This document shows, piece by piece, positions 8,072 to 18,031 of a DNA stretch of 62,174 nt. Under the pieces are notes generated by a model. That model was not told the DNA's origin and ran no database searches. It saw only the letters and a list, made by a program, of their open reading frames with translations. The number at the start of each line of letters is the position of its first letter. The first letter of the stretch is position 1. Both the position numbers and the translations under genes were made by a program. Source of the DNA: Psychrobacter sp. UBA3480 (GTDB lineage Bacteria > Pseudomonadota > Gammaproteobacteria > Pseudomonadales > Moraxellaceae); contig NZ_DFQV01000007.1 in NCBI RefSeq assembly GCF_002377945.1, positions 1-62,174 of the forward strand. Reading direction: 5' to 3'.

Positions 8072-9034
8072 ATGTCTGATGCACCAGCACTCTCCATAAA
8101 AAACCTATCCAAAACCTATGACAATGGGTTTTCGGCATTAAAAGGGGTTGATTTAACGGTACCACAAGGTGGTTTCTTTGCGTTACTTGGGCCAAACGGC
8201 GCAGGCAAATCTACCATGATTGGCATTATTAGCTCATTGTTTAAGCCAACCACCGGTAGCGTCCATATTTTCGGCACAGACCTATTAGAGAACCCTTCGA
8301 TTGCCAAGCAATACCTTGGCGTTGTACCGCAAGAATTTAACTTTAATATGTTCGAAAAAGTCGAAGATATCCTGATTACGCAAGCGGGTTATTTTGGTAT
8401 TCCGGCAAAAGAAGCCAAACCACGCGCAAAGAGACTGTTAACAGCGCTAGGATTATGGGATAAGCGCGACAGCAAATCACGTGAGCTATCTGGTGGTATG
8501 AAACGCCGTTTGATGATTGCCCGTGCTTTGATTCACAAACCAAAACTATTGATTCTAGATGAGCCAACTGCGGGTGTCGATATCGAGCTTCGCCGCTCGA
8601 TGTGGGAATTCATGCAGCAGATTAATATTGAAGAAAATACCACTATTATTCTGACGACTCATTATCTCGAAGAAGCTGAGCAATTGTGTAAACGCATTGC
8701 GATCTTGGATCACGGCGAGATTCGTATTAATACGGAAATGAAAGAGCTACTGGCGCAGTTGTCGGTAGAGACGTTTGTGTTTGATTTGGATACGCCGCTC
8801 ACTGAGCAGTTGGCTCTGACAGGAGTCACAGGGGTCTCGCAACCAGACGAGCAGACGCTAGAAGTTACCTTGACAGAAGGTGAGTCACTAAACGGTGTCT
8901 TTAATCAGTTGTCTGATAAGGGTATCAGTGTGGCGAGTATGCGCAATAAAGCTAACCGACTAGAAGAGTTATTTATGCGCTTGGTAGACAAAAACATTCA
9001 AAGTGCAGATAGCATGAAGGAGGCGGGGTTATGA
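8072..9034 (+). CDS. yadG: ABC-2 exporter ATP-binding protein YadG-like
   Basis: 320 residues from the ATG at 8072, which has AAGAGG eight bases upstream; an upstream TTG at 8048 is less likely. It has a complete ABC ATPase: Walker A GPNGAGKST (40-48), Q-loop Q87, signature LSGGM (139-143), Walker B LLILDEP (159-165) and H-loop H197 (TTHYLEEAEQ). The C-terminal ~90 residues are the usual YadG/NodI-type extension. It powers the membrane partner encoded by the next gene, which it overlaps by 4 nt (ATGA). The exported substrate is unknown for this family. Confidence 0.88.
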   Translation: MSDAPALSIKNLSKTYDNGFSALKGVDLTVPQGGFFALLGPNGAGKSTMIGIISSLFKPTTGSVHIFGTDLLENPSIAKQYLGVVPQEFNFNMFEKVEDILITQAGYFGIPAKEAKPRAKRLLTALGLWDKRDSKSRELSGGMKRRLMIARALIHKPKLLILDEPTAGVDIELRRSMWEFMQQINIEENTTIILTTHYLEEAEQLCKRIAILDHGEIRINTEMKELLAQLSVETFVFDLDTPLTEQLALTGVTGVSQPDEQTLEVTLTEGESLNGVFNQLSDKGISVASMRNKANRLEELFMRLVDKNIQSADSMKEAGL

Positions 9035-9837
9035 GTCAGGAACTAATCGATCATAATAAAACAATGTCATTGAGTAAGAAGTGGATTGCGTTTCGTACTA
9101 TTTGGTTCAAAGAAGTGCGCCGTATTTTACGTATCTGGCCGCAGACGTTGCTACCGCCAGTTATCACGATGAGTTTGTATTTTGTCATCTTTGGTAAGAT
9201 GATTGGTTCGCGTGTGGGTGAGATGGGCGGCGTACCTTACATGCAGTTTATCGTGCCTGGTTTGATCATGATGTCGATCATTACCAACAGTTACTCTAAC
9301 GTCGTCTCAAGCTTTTTTAGTGCCAAGTTCACGTCTAGTATCGAAGAGCTTTTGGTCTCGCCCGTATCTAAGCATGCTATTTTGATGGGTTATATCAGTG
9401 GTGGTATCTTCCGTGGTCTGGCCATCGGTGTGATTGTCTCGATAGTGGCGCTGTTCTTTACTGATCTTGGTATCGAGCATTTATTTGTGACTGTATTTAC
9501 GGTACTTGGCACGTCTATCCTATTTTCGTTAGGCGGCTTTATCAATGCGGTATTTGCACGCTCATTCGATGATATCTCTATTATCCCGAGCTTCGTATTG
9601 ACCCCGTTGACCTATCTTGGCGGTGTGTTCTATTCGATGGAGAATTTATCGCCATTTTGGCAAAATATCTCGCTACTGAACCCTATCGTCTATATGGTCA
9701 ACTCATTCCGTTACGGTATTCTTGGCTACTCTGATGTCAATGTTTGGTATTCAATGGCGGCTATTTTTGTATTCTGTGCGATATTTTATACCATCGCTTA
9801 TCGCTTGCTAAGTAATGGTTCACGTGTACGTTTGTAG
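9031..9837 (+). CDS. yadH: ABC-2 type permease YadH-like
   Basis: 268 residues with six predicted membrane segments and the ABC-2 membrane layout. A cytoplasmic N-terminus with an amphipathic WFKEVRRILR stretch is followed by LLPPVITMSLYFVIFG. The central conserved region is SIEELLVSPVSKHAILMGY, and the C-terminal part has PLTYLGGVFYSMENLSPFW. Its start overlaps the ATPase gene (ATGA at 9031-9034), so the two subunits are translated as a pair and form the inner-membrane exporter. Length and motifs fit E. coli YadH. Confidence 0.87.
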   Translation: MSQELIDHNKTMSLSKKWIAFRTIWFKEVRRILRIWPQTLLPPVITMSLYFVIFGKMIGSRVGEMGGVPYMQFIVPGLIMMSIITNSYSNVVSSFFSAKFTSSIEELLVSPVSKHAILMGYISGGIFRGLAIGVIVSIVALFFTDLGIEHLFVTVFTVLGTSILFSLGGFINAVFARSFDDISIIPSFVLTPLTYLGGVFYSMENLSPFWQNISLLNPIVYMVNSFRYGILGYSDVNVWYSMAAIFVFCAIFYTIAYRLLSNGSRVRL

Positions 9838-9902
9838 TGCGTATTATTCGCTAAGCATATTATTTAGAGTAAATTTTAAACGGTTTAATATTAGGAAGAC
9901 AG

Positions 9903-10787
9903 ATGAGTATTCACGGTATCTTAGGTGAGCAAACCACAGACTATCCAACTGAGTATAGCCCAGAGACGCTATATCCGATTGCGCGCAGCATGGGACGTGA
10001 TGCGATTGGTTGGCATGACGACAAGCTAGCCGTCGGTGTCGATTGGTGGCAGGCTTTTGAGATATCTTGGTTAAATCCGCAAGGTATCTCGCAAGTAGCG
10101 ATTGCACGCTTTAGTATTCCTGCTAGCTCACCGTTTATCGTGGAGTCAAAATCGCTTAAGTTATATTTGAATAGTATTAACTTTACCGAATTCGCCAGTT
10201 GGAATGACGTACAAGCGTTGATTGCGAAAGACTTGTCAGCTTGTTTGCAAACAGACGTACAGGTAGCGTTATTCGGTTTAAACGATGATCTAGATGGTAA
10301 CGAAACAGCGTTATTGATTGCTCAGCCTGAGGGTATTTGCATTGATGAGGCATTGGCAGATAGCACGGATAAAGTTGCGTTAACGGAACATCCTGATGCG
10401 TCGTTGCTGAGTGAAAAAGAAGTAGGGGCTAGCGATGAAAGCGTGGCAAGTGATGGTACGCAGCCGTATACCTTTTATTCCAATCTACTGCGTAGTAATT
10501 GCCCAGTGACCAATCAACCAGATTGGGGAACTCTGGCCGTTTCGATAACGACTGATAAGCCTTTTAATAATGCAAACATGCTGCGTTATATATTGAGCTT
10601 CCGTCAGCACAATGGTTTCCATGAGCAGTGTGTCGAGCAGATATTTGCTGATTTGAGCCAATACTATCAGCCAAGCGAGCTAATGGTACGGGCGTGGTAT
10701 ACGCGCCGCGGTGGTATCGATATCAATCCTTGCCGTGTTAGTGATATCAGTCTATTGCCTACGCCAAGCCGTTTAATCCGCCAGTAA
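9903..10787 (+). CDS. queF: NADPH-dependent 7-cyano-7-deazaguanine (preQ0) reductase QueF
   Basis: 294 residues, the long bimodular QueF type. It reduces the nitrile of preQ0 to the amine of preQ1 with two NADPH, in queuosine tRNA modification. The QueF signature ESKSLKLYLNS is at 81-91. The catalytic cysteine is C200 in LRSNCPVTNQPDW, with D207 as the acid partner, and the C-terminal SFRQHNGFHEQC carries the glutamate/histidine substrate contacts. A 40-residue variable stretch (about 145-185) before the catalytic module is longer than in E. coli (282 residues in total there). It has a weak ribosome site (AGGAAG) before the ATG and ends at the shared terminator at 10849. Confidence 0.95.
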   Translation: MSIHGILGEQTTDYPTEYSPETLYPIARSMGRDAIGWHDDKLAVGVDWWQAFEISWLNPQGISQVAIARFSIPASSPFIVESKSLKLYLNSINFTEFASWNDVQALIAKDLSACLQTDVQVALFGLNDDLDGNETALLIAQPEGICIDEALADSTDKVALTEHPDASLLSEKEVGASDESVASDGTQPYTFYSNLLRSNCPVTNQPDWGTLAVSITTDKPFNNANMLRYILSFRQHNGFHEQCVEQIFADLSQYYQPSELMVRAWYTRRGGIDINPCRVSDISLLPTPSRLIRQ

Positions 10788-10848
10788 GTTCTTGCTAAAA
10801 ATACAATGTTCATAAAAATACAATGTTAAATAGTTTTTAAGCCAATAA

Positions 10849-10886
10849 AAAAGCGCCTATCTCACGTGATGAGATAGGCGCTTTTT
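10849..10886. terminator. Bidirectional terminator between queF and proS
   Basis: AAAAGCGCCTATCTCA (10849-10864) pairs with TGAGATAGGCGCTTTT (10870-10885) around a five-base loop, with A-runs on one side and T-runs on the other. It can end both convergent genes. The stem repeats the sequence of the terminator at 7792. Confidence 0.92.
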
Positions 10887-10910
10887 GTTATATAGTCTTT
10901 AATTACAAGA

Positions 10911-12629
10911 CTATTTACCGCTTACTTTTGCCATGACTTCTTCACGGCTCAGCATTTGCTTTTCGGCTTCACGGCGATTGACGTACTCATACTTGTCTTC
11001 AGCCAAGTTGCGATCAGACACGACGATACGATGTGGTATACCAATCAACTCAAGATCAGCAAACTTAACGCCTGGGCGCTCGTTACGATCGTCCAGTAGT
11101 ACGTTGATGCCTTGAGATTTTAACTCTTCATACAGGGCGGTTGCCGTCTGCATGACCGTCTCTTCTTTAGATTTCATCGGGATGATGGCGACTTCAAAAG
11201 GAGCGATTGAATCATCAACCGTTGGTGTTTTTGGCCACATAATACCGTTTTCATCATTGTTCTGCTCGATAGCAGCGGCAATAATACGGCTAACGCCAAT
11301 ACCATAACAGCCCATCATCAAGGTGACAGGTTTGCCATCTTCGCCAGAAACTGTACAGTTCATCGCTTGTGAGTATTTATCACCCAACTGGAAGATATGA
11401 CCGACTTCGATACCGCGTTTGATTTTTAGGCTGCCTTTACCATCAGGAGACGGGTCGCCTTCTTGTACATTGCGCACATCAACGATGCGAGTAATGCGAG
11501 TATCACGTGCCCAGTTCATACCGATAGTATGTTTGTTCACTTCATTGGCACCGCAGACAAAATCTGAAAGCGCAGCTGCTGAACGATCAACGAATACAGG
11601 CATATCTAAATTAACGCCGATATAGCCTTTATGCAGACCTGCCGCTTTTAGCTCTTCGTCAGATGCTAATGTCAATGGTACGTTGGCTTCTTCGATTTTC
11701 TCAGCTTTAATAGTGTTGAGCTGGTGGTCGCCGCGCAACACGATAGCAATCAGTTGTGGCTCATCATTCTCGGTATGACCATGAACGATCAAGGTTTTAA
11801 CCGTCGTTTCTAACGGGATGTCCAAGTGTTCAGCAACCATTTTGCAGCTGGTCATGCCTTCAGTTAGAACGTCTTCACGCTCCATTTTTGGCGGTTGACG
11901 CTCAGCGGTGCTGACAGATTCTGCTAGCTCTACGTTGGCTGCATAGTCAGATGAGTCCGAAAACGCAATATCGTCTTCGCCGCTATCTGCCAAGACATGG
12001 AACTCATGTGAGGCAAAACCACCGATAGAGCCCGTATCTGCTTGTACCGCACGGAAATCTAAGCCCAAGCGGGTAAAGATGCGTGTATAAGCGTCATACA
12101 TATCATGGTAAGTCTTGGCCAATGAGGCTTGATCCACATGGAAAGAGTAAGCATCTTTCATGGTGAATTCACGGGCGCGCATCACACCGAAGCGTGGACG
12201 AATCTCGTCACGGAATTTACCTTGAATCTGAAAGAAAGTAATCGGTAGTTGTTTATAACTACGTAGCTCGCCTTGTGCTAGATTGGTGATGACTTCTTCG
12301 TGCGTTGGACCAAGTACAAAATCGCGATCATGACGGTCTTTGAAGCGCAATAGCTCAGGACCATAATCATCGAAACGTCCGGTCGTCTGCCAAAGCTCAG
12401 CAGGCTGAGTCATCGGCATTAGCACTTCTTGTGCGCCGACGTTTTGCATCTCTTCACGAACAATACGTTCGACCTTTTGTAAGACGCGCAGACCCATAGG
12501 CAACCAAATATACAATCCAGAAGCAATCTTGCGGATAAGACCAGCACGCACCATCAATTGGCTTGAGGCGATGTCGGCGTCACTGGGGGTTTCTTTTAGT
12601 GTGGCAAATAAAAATTGACTGGCTTTCAT
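10911..12629 (-). CDS. proS: Prolyl-tRNA synthetase (bacterial type)
   Basis: 572 residues, the normal length for a bacterial ProRS with an editing insert. It charges tRNA-Pro with proline in the cytoplasm. Class II motif 1 is near [14 protein letters not shown] (about 37-51). Motif 2 covers [17 protein letters not shown]. The INS editing domain sits at about 230-390 (ending in the [10 protein letters not shown] region). Motif 3 is [13 protein letters not shown]. The anticodon-binding domain (VAIIPMKSK to the end) closes the protein. It is transcribed alone and convergent with queF. The first in-frame ATG fits the family N-terminus [15 protein letters not shown]. Confidence 0.97.
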   Translation of the reverse strand: MKASQFLFATLKETPSDADIASSQLMVRAGLIRKIASGLYIWLPMGLRVLQKVERIVREEMQNVGAQEVLMPMTQPAELWQTTGRFDDYGPELLRFKDRHDRDFVLGPTHEEVITNLAQGELRSYKQLPITFFQIQGKFRDEIRPRFGVMRAREFTMKDAYSFHVDQASLAKTYHDMYDAYTRIFTRLGLDFRAVQADTGSIGGFASHEFHVLADSGEDDIAFSDSSDYAANVELAESVSTAERQPPKMEREDVLTEGMTSCKMVAEHLDIPLETTVKTLIVHGHTENDEPQLIAIVLRGDHQLNTIKAEKIEEANVPLTLASDEELKAAGLHKGYIGVNLDMPVFVDRSAAALSDFVCGANEVNKHTIGMNWARDTRITRIVDVRNVQEGDPSPDGKGSLKIKRGIEVGHIFQLGDKYSQAMNCTVSGEDGKPVTLMMGCYGIGVSRIIAAAIEQNNDENGIMWPKTPTVDDSIAPFEVAIIPMKSKEETVMQTATALYEELKSQGINVLLDDRNERPGVKFADLELIGIPHRIVVSDRNLAEDKYEYVNRREAEKQMLSREEVMAKVSGK

Positions 12630-13222
12630 AAATAAAGCGTAACCTTATCAACGATAAAAAAATAAGAAATAGTAGGATGTTGAGCGTATGGCTAATCGTT
12701 TCATTGCCGCCGCAAGCTTACCTTTATCACTTAGCAATAATCTAGGGTATTTCCTAGTTACCAACCTGCTTATATACAAAGCACATCAGTAAAAACCACT
12801 CTCATAAAAGAGAGGCAAATTTGATTTGATGTATCAATATGCCAAAAATGCAATATATTCAGGTCAAAACCCTGATAAATGCTTTAAGACTGACATTTTA
12901 TTCATACAATCTGACTATGTTAGGTAAAGTTCGCCTAAGACGCAATGACTTTTTGTCTTTTCAGACCGAACGTGACGCAAAGGGTTCAATAAGGGATAAA
13001 TAATTGAGCTATTCGTATGATTTTATAGCGAAAGCACTGATTACTTGAGAGACAGTTTATTAACATGAGTGCGTAGAGGTTTATGGATAAAGTTATGTAG
13101 AGGAATGGTAGCCAATACTTGAAGTTACTGCACAATAGTCGCATTTATAGGTCAGGTATTACAGAGTTTTGATAATACAGTTAGCCTTATAAAAACAATG
13201 CAACATTATAAAGGTAGCTTCT
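12630..13222. other. Divergent promoter region between proS and the DUF4230 gene
   Basis: 593 bases without a convincing gene. The longest candidate is a 28-codon frame starting at 12917, without a ribosome site. The stretch is AT-rich and must hold the promoters of both divergent genes, but I cannot place well-spaced -35/-10 pairs with confidence. I see no hairpin with a T-run and no long repeat. Confidence 0.4.
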
Positions 13223-13963
13223 ATGGATAATCCTGATATGAATAACGCTAAAGCCACTCAAAAGCCTGAGAAACGTCCTATTGCGACAATGTCGTGGGTG
13301 ATATTACTTATCGGTCTAGCAGCGATTGTTTTTGCTATTTATAGCGCGCAAAACAAACCAGAAGAAGCGCCGATAGAAACCATTACTCGCGAAGGGGTGG
13401 TTACGCAAATTCAGCAGTTAAATCGCTTACATACCGTCGCATTCAGCGTTGATACAGTGATTACGAGCGAGCGACCTGGGAGCTGGATGAAGCTGTGGCA
13501 GGATGAGCAAAAGGCCTTGTTTATCGCTCATGGTCGCGTAGAGGCAGGCGTTGATCTGAGTGCACTGACACCTGAGATGGTACAAGTAGTGCAACCTGCT
13601 CAAGCTAATGCAGACGAAGAGCAAGTAGCTGATGCCAACTCACCAGCTGCCACTATGCCGCAAATCAATATTACTTTGCCGCCTACAGAGATATTTTTAG
13701 TATATTTGGATGATATCGAGATTTATGACTGGCAGACAGGGGCTTTTGGCATGATGCAAGTCGATCCTAATATATTGGCACAAGCACAGACCATGGCAAA
13801 AAAAGAAGTGCTTGAGCGTGCCTGTCGAGGTGATGTCATGAATATGGCACTTCAAAATGCGCAAACCCAATTGCAGCAGCTATTTGCACTCACGGGAGCG
13901 GTAGTGACGGTTACCACTCAGGGTGCAGGTGCATGTCAATTGCCAGTCACTACCAATGGCTAG
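13223..13963 (+). CDS. DUF4230-family membrane-anchored protein
   Basis: 246 residues. After a charged N-terminus there is one membrane segment (about 24-43, MSWVILLIGLAAIVFAIY), and the rest would lie in the periplasm. The REGVVTQIQQLNRLHTVAFSVDTVI opening, the LFIAHGRVEAGVDLSAL strand and the LPPTEIFLVYLDDIEIYD strand match the DUF4230 pattern. A Pro/Ala-rich 35-residue stretch interrupts the domain. The last part is helical and may be amphipathic (DPNILAQAQTMAKKEVLERAC). The molecular role of DUF4230 proteins is not known. It is a single gene, with convergent phrB starting 21 bases after its stop. Confidence 0.72.
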   Translation: MDNPDMNNAKATQKPEKRPIATMSWVILLIGLAAIVFAIYSAQNKPEEAPIETITREGVVTQIQQLNRLHTVAFSVDTVITSERPGSWMKLWQDEQKALFIAHGRVEAGVDLSALTPEMVQVVQPAQANADEEQVADANSPAATMPQINITLPPTEIFLVYLDDIEIYDWQTGAFGMMQVDPNILAQAQTMAKKEVLERACRGDVMNMALQNAQTQLQQLFALTGAVVTVTTQGAGACQLPVTTNG

Positions 13964-13984
13964 TCTACTAGTTATTTTCTAAAA

Positions 13985-15604
13985 TTAAGCTTCTTTTTTA
14001 AACTCAGCAATAGCTAGCTTGCGTACTGATTTATGCTCGATCATCGGTGCAGGGTAGTCAACATCGGCAAACTTACCACCTTTTGCCAATTCCTTACGCA
14101 TCTTGTCTTCGTTGTGCAAGATACTGTTAGGAATATCTTTTAACTCCGGTAGCCAAGTTTTAATAAACAGAGCTTTAGGATCATGCGTATTGGCTTGGCT
14201 AAAGGGGTTCATAATACGGAAGTAGGGCGCTGAGTCCGTACCTGTCGACGCGCTCCATTGCCAGCCACCATTATTGGACGCAAAATCGCCATCTATCAGC
14301 TGCTGCATAAAGTAACGCTCACCCAAGCGCCAATCAATCAATAAATCCTTCGTCAAAAACATCGCGGTGACCATTCGCAGGCGATTATGCATAAACCCTG
14401 TCGCATTTAGGCAACGCATTGCTGCATCTACGAGCGGCACGCCTGTTTTGCCAGTGCACCATGTCTTAAAGTCATCATTGTCATATGACCAATTGATCTT
14501 AGTGTCAGTATCTTCTTTATAAGCCTTATGACGAATCAGATTTGGTTTTTCGACCAGTACATGGCGATAAAAGTCTCGCCACGCAAGCTCACTTATCCAG
14601 CGATTGATGTCTTCATTATCACCGTCATTGCCGTGTAGCTTTTCCTGTGCTTTGCTCGCCTGTAGATAGCAGAATCTAGGACTGATAGAGCCTATGGTGA
14701 GGTAAGCCGATAGCTGACTGGTTGCGTGCAAGTGGGGGACATCACGGCTTACATCGTAATCATTGATATCATCATCGACGAATACTTCTAGACGCTGGCA
14801 AGCGGCAGACTCACCTGCAGGATAGGCGTCTCTTGCTTGGTTAAGCTGAGCTGTCATATCGATATGTTGCAATGACTCGTTCTTTTCTAATGTCTGCTGG
14901 TAGTCACTGAGCATCTTCTCACTTAGTGCTTCGATATCGTCGATTGTGTTGGCAAATGTTTGCGATGATTGTAGTTTGATTTTATAATCGCTAACCACTG
15001 CGGGTGCTTCATGCATTTGAATAGTGCTGACGTCCAACATATGTCGCCATTTTTTATAAAATGGGGTGAAGACCTTATACATACTATCGCCATCATTGGT
15101 CGTGATGCTTTGCGGTGGCAAAATGCATTGGTCATGCCAGCGGACAAACTTGATATCTTCTTTTGCAAGTTTTTTGTTTAATTGCTCATCACGATCAATC
15201 TCATTGCCTTCGTACTCGTGATTGGCCATGACGCAGCTGATTTCATTGTCATTGCATAAAGTCGTGAGCGCCTCTATACAGTCAGTAAAGCTTGGACAGA
15301 GCTGTACTGTTAAAGTGATGTTCAGTTGCGATTGCAAGCCCTTTGCTAGAATAGGTAGCGTGCGAGCAATATGATCAACTTGTACAAGGGACGTATCGTG
15401 CGCTTGCCACTGCTCAGGCGTCAAAAAGAATACGGCAGACACTGAAGCGTTGTCTTCCTTTGCACGTTCACAAAGCGCTGCTAGAGCGGTATTGTCATGA
15501 ATGCGTAGGTCACGGCGAAACCACATCAAATAATGCGGTGGATTTTTGCTAGTAGCATTGTCGTCAGTATCAGTAGCGGCTGTCTGTGCAGTCTTAGACA
15601 TCAA
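13985..15604 (-). CDS. phrB: Deoxyribodipyrimidine photolyase (CPD photolyase)
   Basis: 539 residues. It uses blue light and FADH- to split cyclobutane pyrimidine dimers in DNA. The N-terminal antenna domain starts with YLMWFRRDLRIHDNTALAAL. The C-terminal FAD domain has ELAWRDFYRHVL, GVPLVDAAMRCLNATGFMHN and the highly conserved NNGGWQWSASTGTDSAPYFR stretch with the electron-transfer tryptophans. It is about 65 residues longer than the E. coli enzyme, mostly from an N-terminal extension and a linker insert at about 215-290. It is divergent from trpF, convergent with the DUF4230 gene and probably monocistronic. Confidence 0.95.
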   Translation of the reverse strand: MMSKTAQTAATDTDDNATSKNPPHYLMWFRRDLRIHDNTALAALCERAKEDNASVSAVFFLTPEQWQAHDTSLVQVDHIARTLPILAKGLQSQLNITLTVQLCPSFTDCIEALTTLCNDNEISCVMANHEYEGNEIDRDEQLNKKLAKEDIKFVRWHDQCILPPQSITTNDGDSMYKVFTPFYKKWRHMLDVSTIQMHEAPAVVSDYKIKLQSSQTFANTIDDIEALSEKMLSDYQQTLEKNESLQHIDMTAQLNQARDAYPAGESAACQRLEVFVDDDINDYDVSRDVPHLHATSQLSAYLTIGSISPRFCYLQASKAQEKLHGNDGDNEDINRWISELAWRDFYRHVLVEKPNLIRHKAYKEDTDTKINWSYDNDDFKTWCTGKTGVPLVDAAMRCLNATGFMHNRLRMVTAMFLTKDLLIDWRLGERYFMQQLIDGDFASNNGGWQWSASTGTDSAPYFRIMNPFSQANTHDPKALFIKTWLPELKDIPNSILHNEDKMRKELAKGGKFADVDYPAPMIEHKSVRKLAIAEFKKEA

Positions 15605-15732
15605 AGTATCCCTATATTAATCAATCGCAATCATAAACAAAACTAAGGATAAAAGTATGCTAGGATAAGTTTTTGGATGCAATGGCTTTGCCGTTTGGTT
15701 AACAAAACCTCATCACATCTAACGATTTATCT

Positions 15733-15763
15733 TTGGCTTGAACCTATCTGATGCCGCTATAAT
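15733..15763 (+). promoter_or_regulatory. Candidate promoter of trpF
   Basis: TATAAT at 15758-15763 lies 40 bases before the trpF start. The best -35 candidate is TTGGCT at 15733-15738 with a 19-base spacer, longer than ideal. No leader peptide with Trp codons is visible. Confidence 0.45.
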
Positions 15764-15802
15764 CGGTGTCATATTCAGTACCATGAAACGCAAGGTCACA
15801 AA

Positions 15803-16474
15803 ATGCACGTTAAGTTTTGCGGGTTTACTCAGCTTAGTGATATACAGACTGCAGCACAGTTAGGTGCAGATGCAGTGGGTTTGGTGTTTTATCCACCAAG
15901 TCCGCGTGCGGTCACGATAGAGCAGGCGCAAACCCTAAGCGCTGCCGTACCTGCTTTTGTCAGTGTGGTGGCATTGGTAGTCAATATGCCCAAAGATGAG
16001 CTGATTAAGTTAGTAAACAACGTCTCTTTTGATATTATCCAGTTCCATGGTGATGAAACGCCTGAACAGTGCCAACAGCTGGCAGGTATGGTCAATAAAC
16101 GTTGGATCAAAGCATTGCGTATCAATACAGAGCAAGACAGTCTCGATAGCGTTCGCGCCCAAATTAATAGATTTGCGACTGCAGGTGCCAGTAGTATTTT
16201 GCTGGATGCTTATCATCAAGATGCATACGGCGGTACAGGGCAGCGTTTTGACTGGAGTCTCATTCCACATGACAGCGCACTACCGATCGTTTTGGCTGGT
16301 GGACTCGATGCCGATAATGTTGCCGCTACATTAGATTTGCCGATTTATGGCGTCGATGTGAGTGGTGGTATTGAGGTTGATAAAGGTAAAAAAGACGCTG
16401 CCAAAATGCGTGCCTTTATGAAAGCGGTCAAGCGCGATCGATGGCAAAACGCTACGGTCACTGGCGCCATCTAA
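15803..16474 (+). CDS. trpF: Phosphoribosylanthranilate isomerase
   Basis: 223 residues, a stand-alone TrpF (beta/alpha barrel) for the Amadori rearrangement step of tryptophan synthesis. The start MHVKFCGFTQ contains the catalytic cysteine (C6). LGADAVGLVFYPPSPR and the phosphate-binding ends LAGGLDADNV and DVSGGIEVDKGKKD are typical, and the general-acid Asp lies in LLDAYH. It leads the trpF-trpB-trpA group, which continues with accD and folC as in other gammaproteobacteria of this group. 160 AT-rich bases separate it from trpB. Confidence 0.96.
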   Translation: MHVKFCGFTQLSDIQTAAQLGADAVGLVFYPPSPRAVTIEQAQTLSAAVPAFVSVVALVVNMPKDELIKLVNNVSFDIIQFHGDETPEQCQQLAGMVNKRWIKALRINTEQDSLDSVRAQINRFATAGASSILLDAYHQDAYGGTGQRFDWSLIPHDSALPIVLAGGLDADNVAATLDLPIYGVDVSGGIEVDKGKKDAAKMRAFMKAVKRDRWQNATVTGAI

Positions 16475-16634
16475 ATGGGTTTGTATCAAGCTATTTGCGA
16501 TACGTAATCTGCTTAGTTGATCGTTATTCCGATTTTTCTGCTTAAATCTGATTAGATTGTTATCCTTTTTATTATTTTCTCTCTATTTATCTAAAATTAT
16601 CTAAAAAATACCACTTATTACAGTAGGAATTATC

Positions 16635-17909
16635 ATGAGTCATGTCGAGAACAAAGATTTATCTACTACAGCACAATCTGTAAACACCTTTACCAATCCT
16701 GAAAACGTACAGGACTTTAACCAGTATCCTGATGCACGCGGCCATTTCGGTGTACATGGTGGACGCTTTGTCTCTGAGACGCTGATGGCCGCATTAGAAG
16801 AGCTTGAGACGCTTTATACCAAAGTCAAAGCAGATCCAGCGTTTTGGGAAGAGTATCATAACGATTTGGTCAATTATGTCGGTCGTCCAACGCCGCTATA
16901 TCATGCCAAACGCTTGAGTGATGAGATCGGCGGCGCGCAAATTTACTTTAAGCGTGAAGACCTGAACCATACTGGCGCGCACAAAGTAAACAACACCATT
17001 GGTCAGGCATTGCTTGCCAAGATGTGTGGCAAAAAACGTATCATCGCCGAAACTGGCGCAGGACAGCATGGTGTCGCGACCGCAACGATTGCTGCGCGCT
17101 TGGGGCTAGAATGTATCGTCTATATGGGTGCTGACGATGTTGAACGTCAAAAGATGAACGTCTATCGTATGCGCTTGCTTGGGGCGACAGTCGTGCCGGT
17201 TACTTCTGGCTCACGTACGCTCAAAGACGCGATGAACGAAGCCATGCGTGACTGGGTGACCAATGTTGATAGCACGTATTATATTATTGGTACGGTTGCA
17301 GGGCCGCACCCTTATCCGCTATTGGTTCGTGATTTCCAAGCGATTATTGGGAAAGAAGCGCGCATTCAGCATTTAGAGAAAACAGGCAAGCTTCCTGATG
17401 CATTGGTCGCTTGTGTTGGTGGTGGTTCAAATGCTATTGGTTTGTTCTTTGACTTCCTAAACGATACTGAAGTAAAAATGTATGGCGTCGAGGCAACAGG
17501 CGATGGTATCGAGTCAGGTCGTCATTCAGCACCATTGGCTGCTGGCCGTATCGGTGTGCTACATGGCAACCGTACTTACCTCATGGCAGATGATGATGGC
17601 CAAATTCAAGAGACGCATTCTATCTCAGCGGGTCTTGATTATCCTGGTGTCGGTCCGGAGCATAGCTTCTTAAAAGATATGAAGCGTGTTGAGTATGTCG
17701 GTTGTACGGATAAAGAAGCGTTGGAAGGCTTCCATGAGGCAACTCGTAAAGAAGGCATCATCCCTGCGCTTGAGACTGCTCATGCCGTCGCTTATGCATT
17801 GAAACTGGCGAAAACCATGACACCTGACCAGACGATCGTCGTTAATATGTCAGGTCGCGGTGACAAAGATCTGCATTCAGTGATGAAAGCAGAAGGGATT
17901 GAGATGTAG
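16635..17909 (+). CDS. trpB: Tryptophan synthase beta chain
   Basis: 424 residues. It condenses indole with serine using PLP. The PLP lysine is K117 in HTGAHKVNN. The phosphate-binding loop is [10 protein letters not shown], and [12 protein letters not shown] is the indole/COMM domain loop. About 25 extra residues precede the family core ([14 protein letters not shown]). The ribosome site AGGA lies before the ATG. It normally pairs with TrpA, but here trpA begins 928 bases downstream, with an unrelated membrane-protein gene in between. Confidence 0.97.
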   Translation: MSHVENKDLSTTAQSVNTFTNPENVQDFNQYPDARGHFGVHGGRFVSETLMAALEELETLYTKVKADPAFWEEYHNDLVNYVGRPTPLYHAKRLSDEIGGAQIYFKREDLNHTGAHKVNNTIGQALLAKMCGKKRIIAETGAGQHGVATATIAARLGLECIVYMGADDVERQKMNVYRMRLLGATVVPVTSGSRTLKDAMNEAMRDWVTNVDSTYYIIGTVAGPHPYPLLVRDFQAIIGKEARIQHLEKTGKLPDALVACVGGGSNAIGLFFDFLNDTEVKMYGVEATGDGIESGRHSAPLAAGRIGVLHGNRTYLMADDDGQIQETHSISAGLDYPGVGPEHSFLKDMKRVEYVGCTDKEALEGFHEATRKEGIIPALETAHAVAYALKLAKTMTPDQTIVVNMSGRGDKDLHSVMKAEGIEM

Positions 17910-18031
17910 TAAGAATAGAGTGGTTTAGATGGTTGTATAAGAAAGTTTAGCAGCGTATTAACTCGATTAGGTATCATAAATCTCAATACGCTAATTGATA
18001 ACTATTTTTTAATTATCGATAGTATGCCTTC

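Noticed and set aside
12917..13003. 28-codon frame upstream of the DUF4230 gene
   Set aside because: No ribosome binding site and no recognisable product; length is expected by chance.
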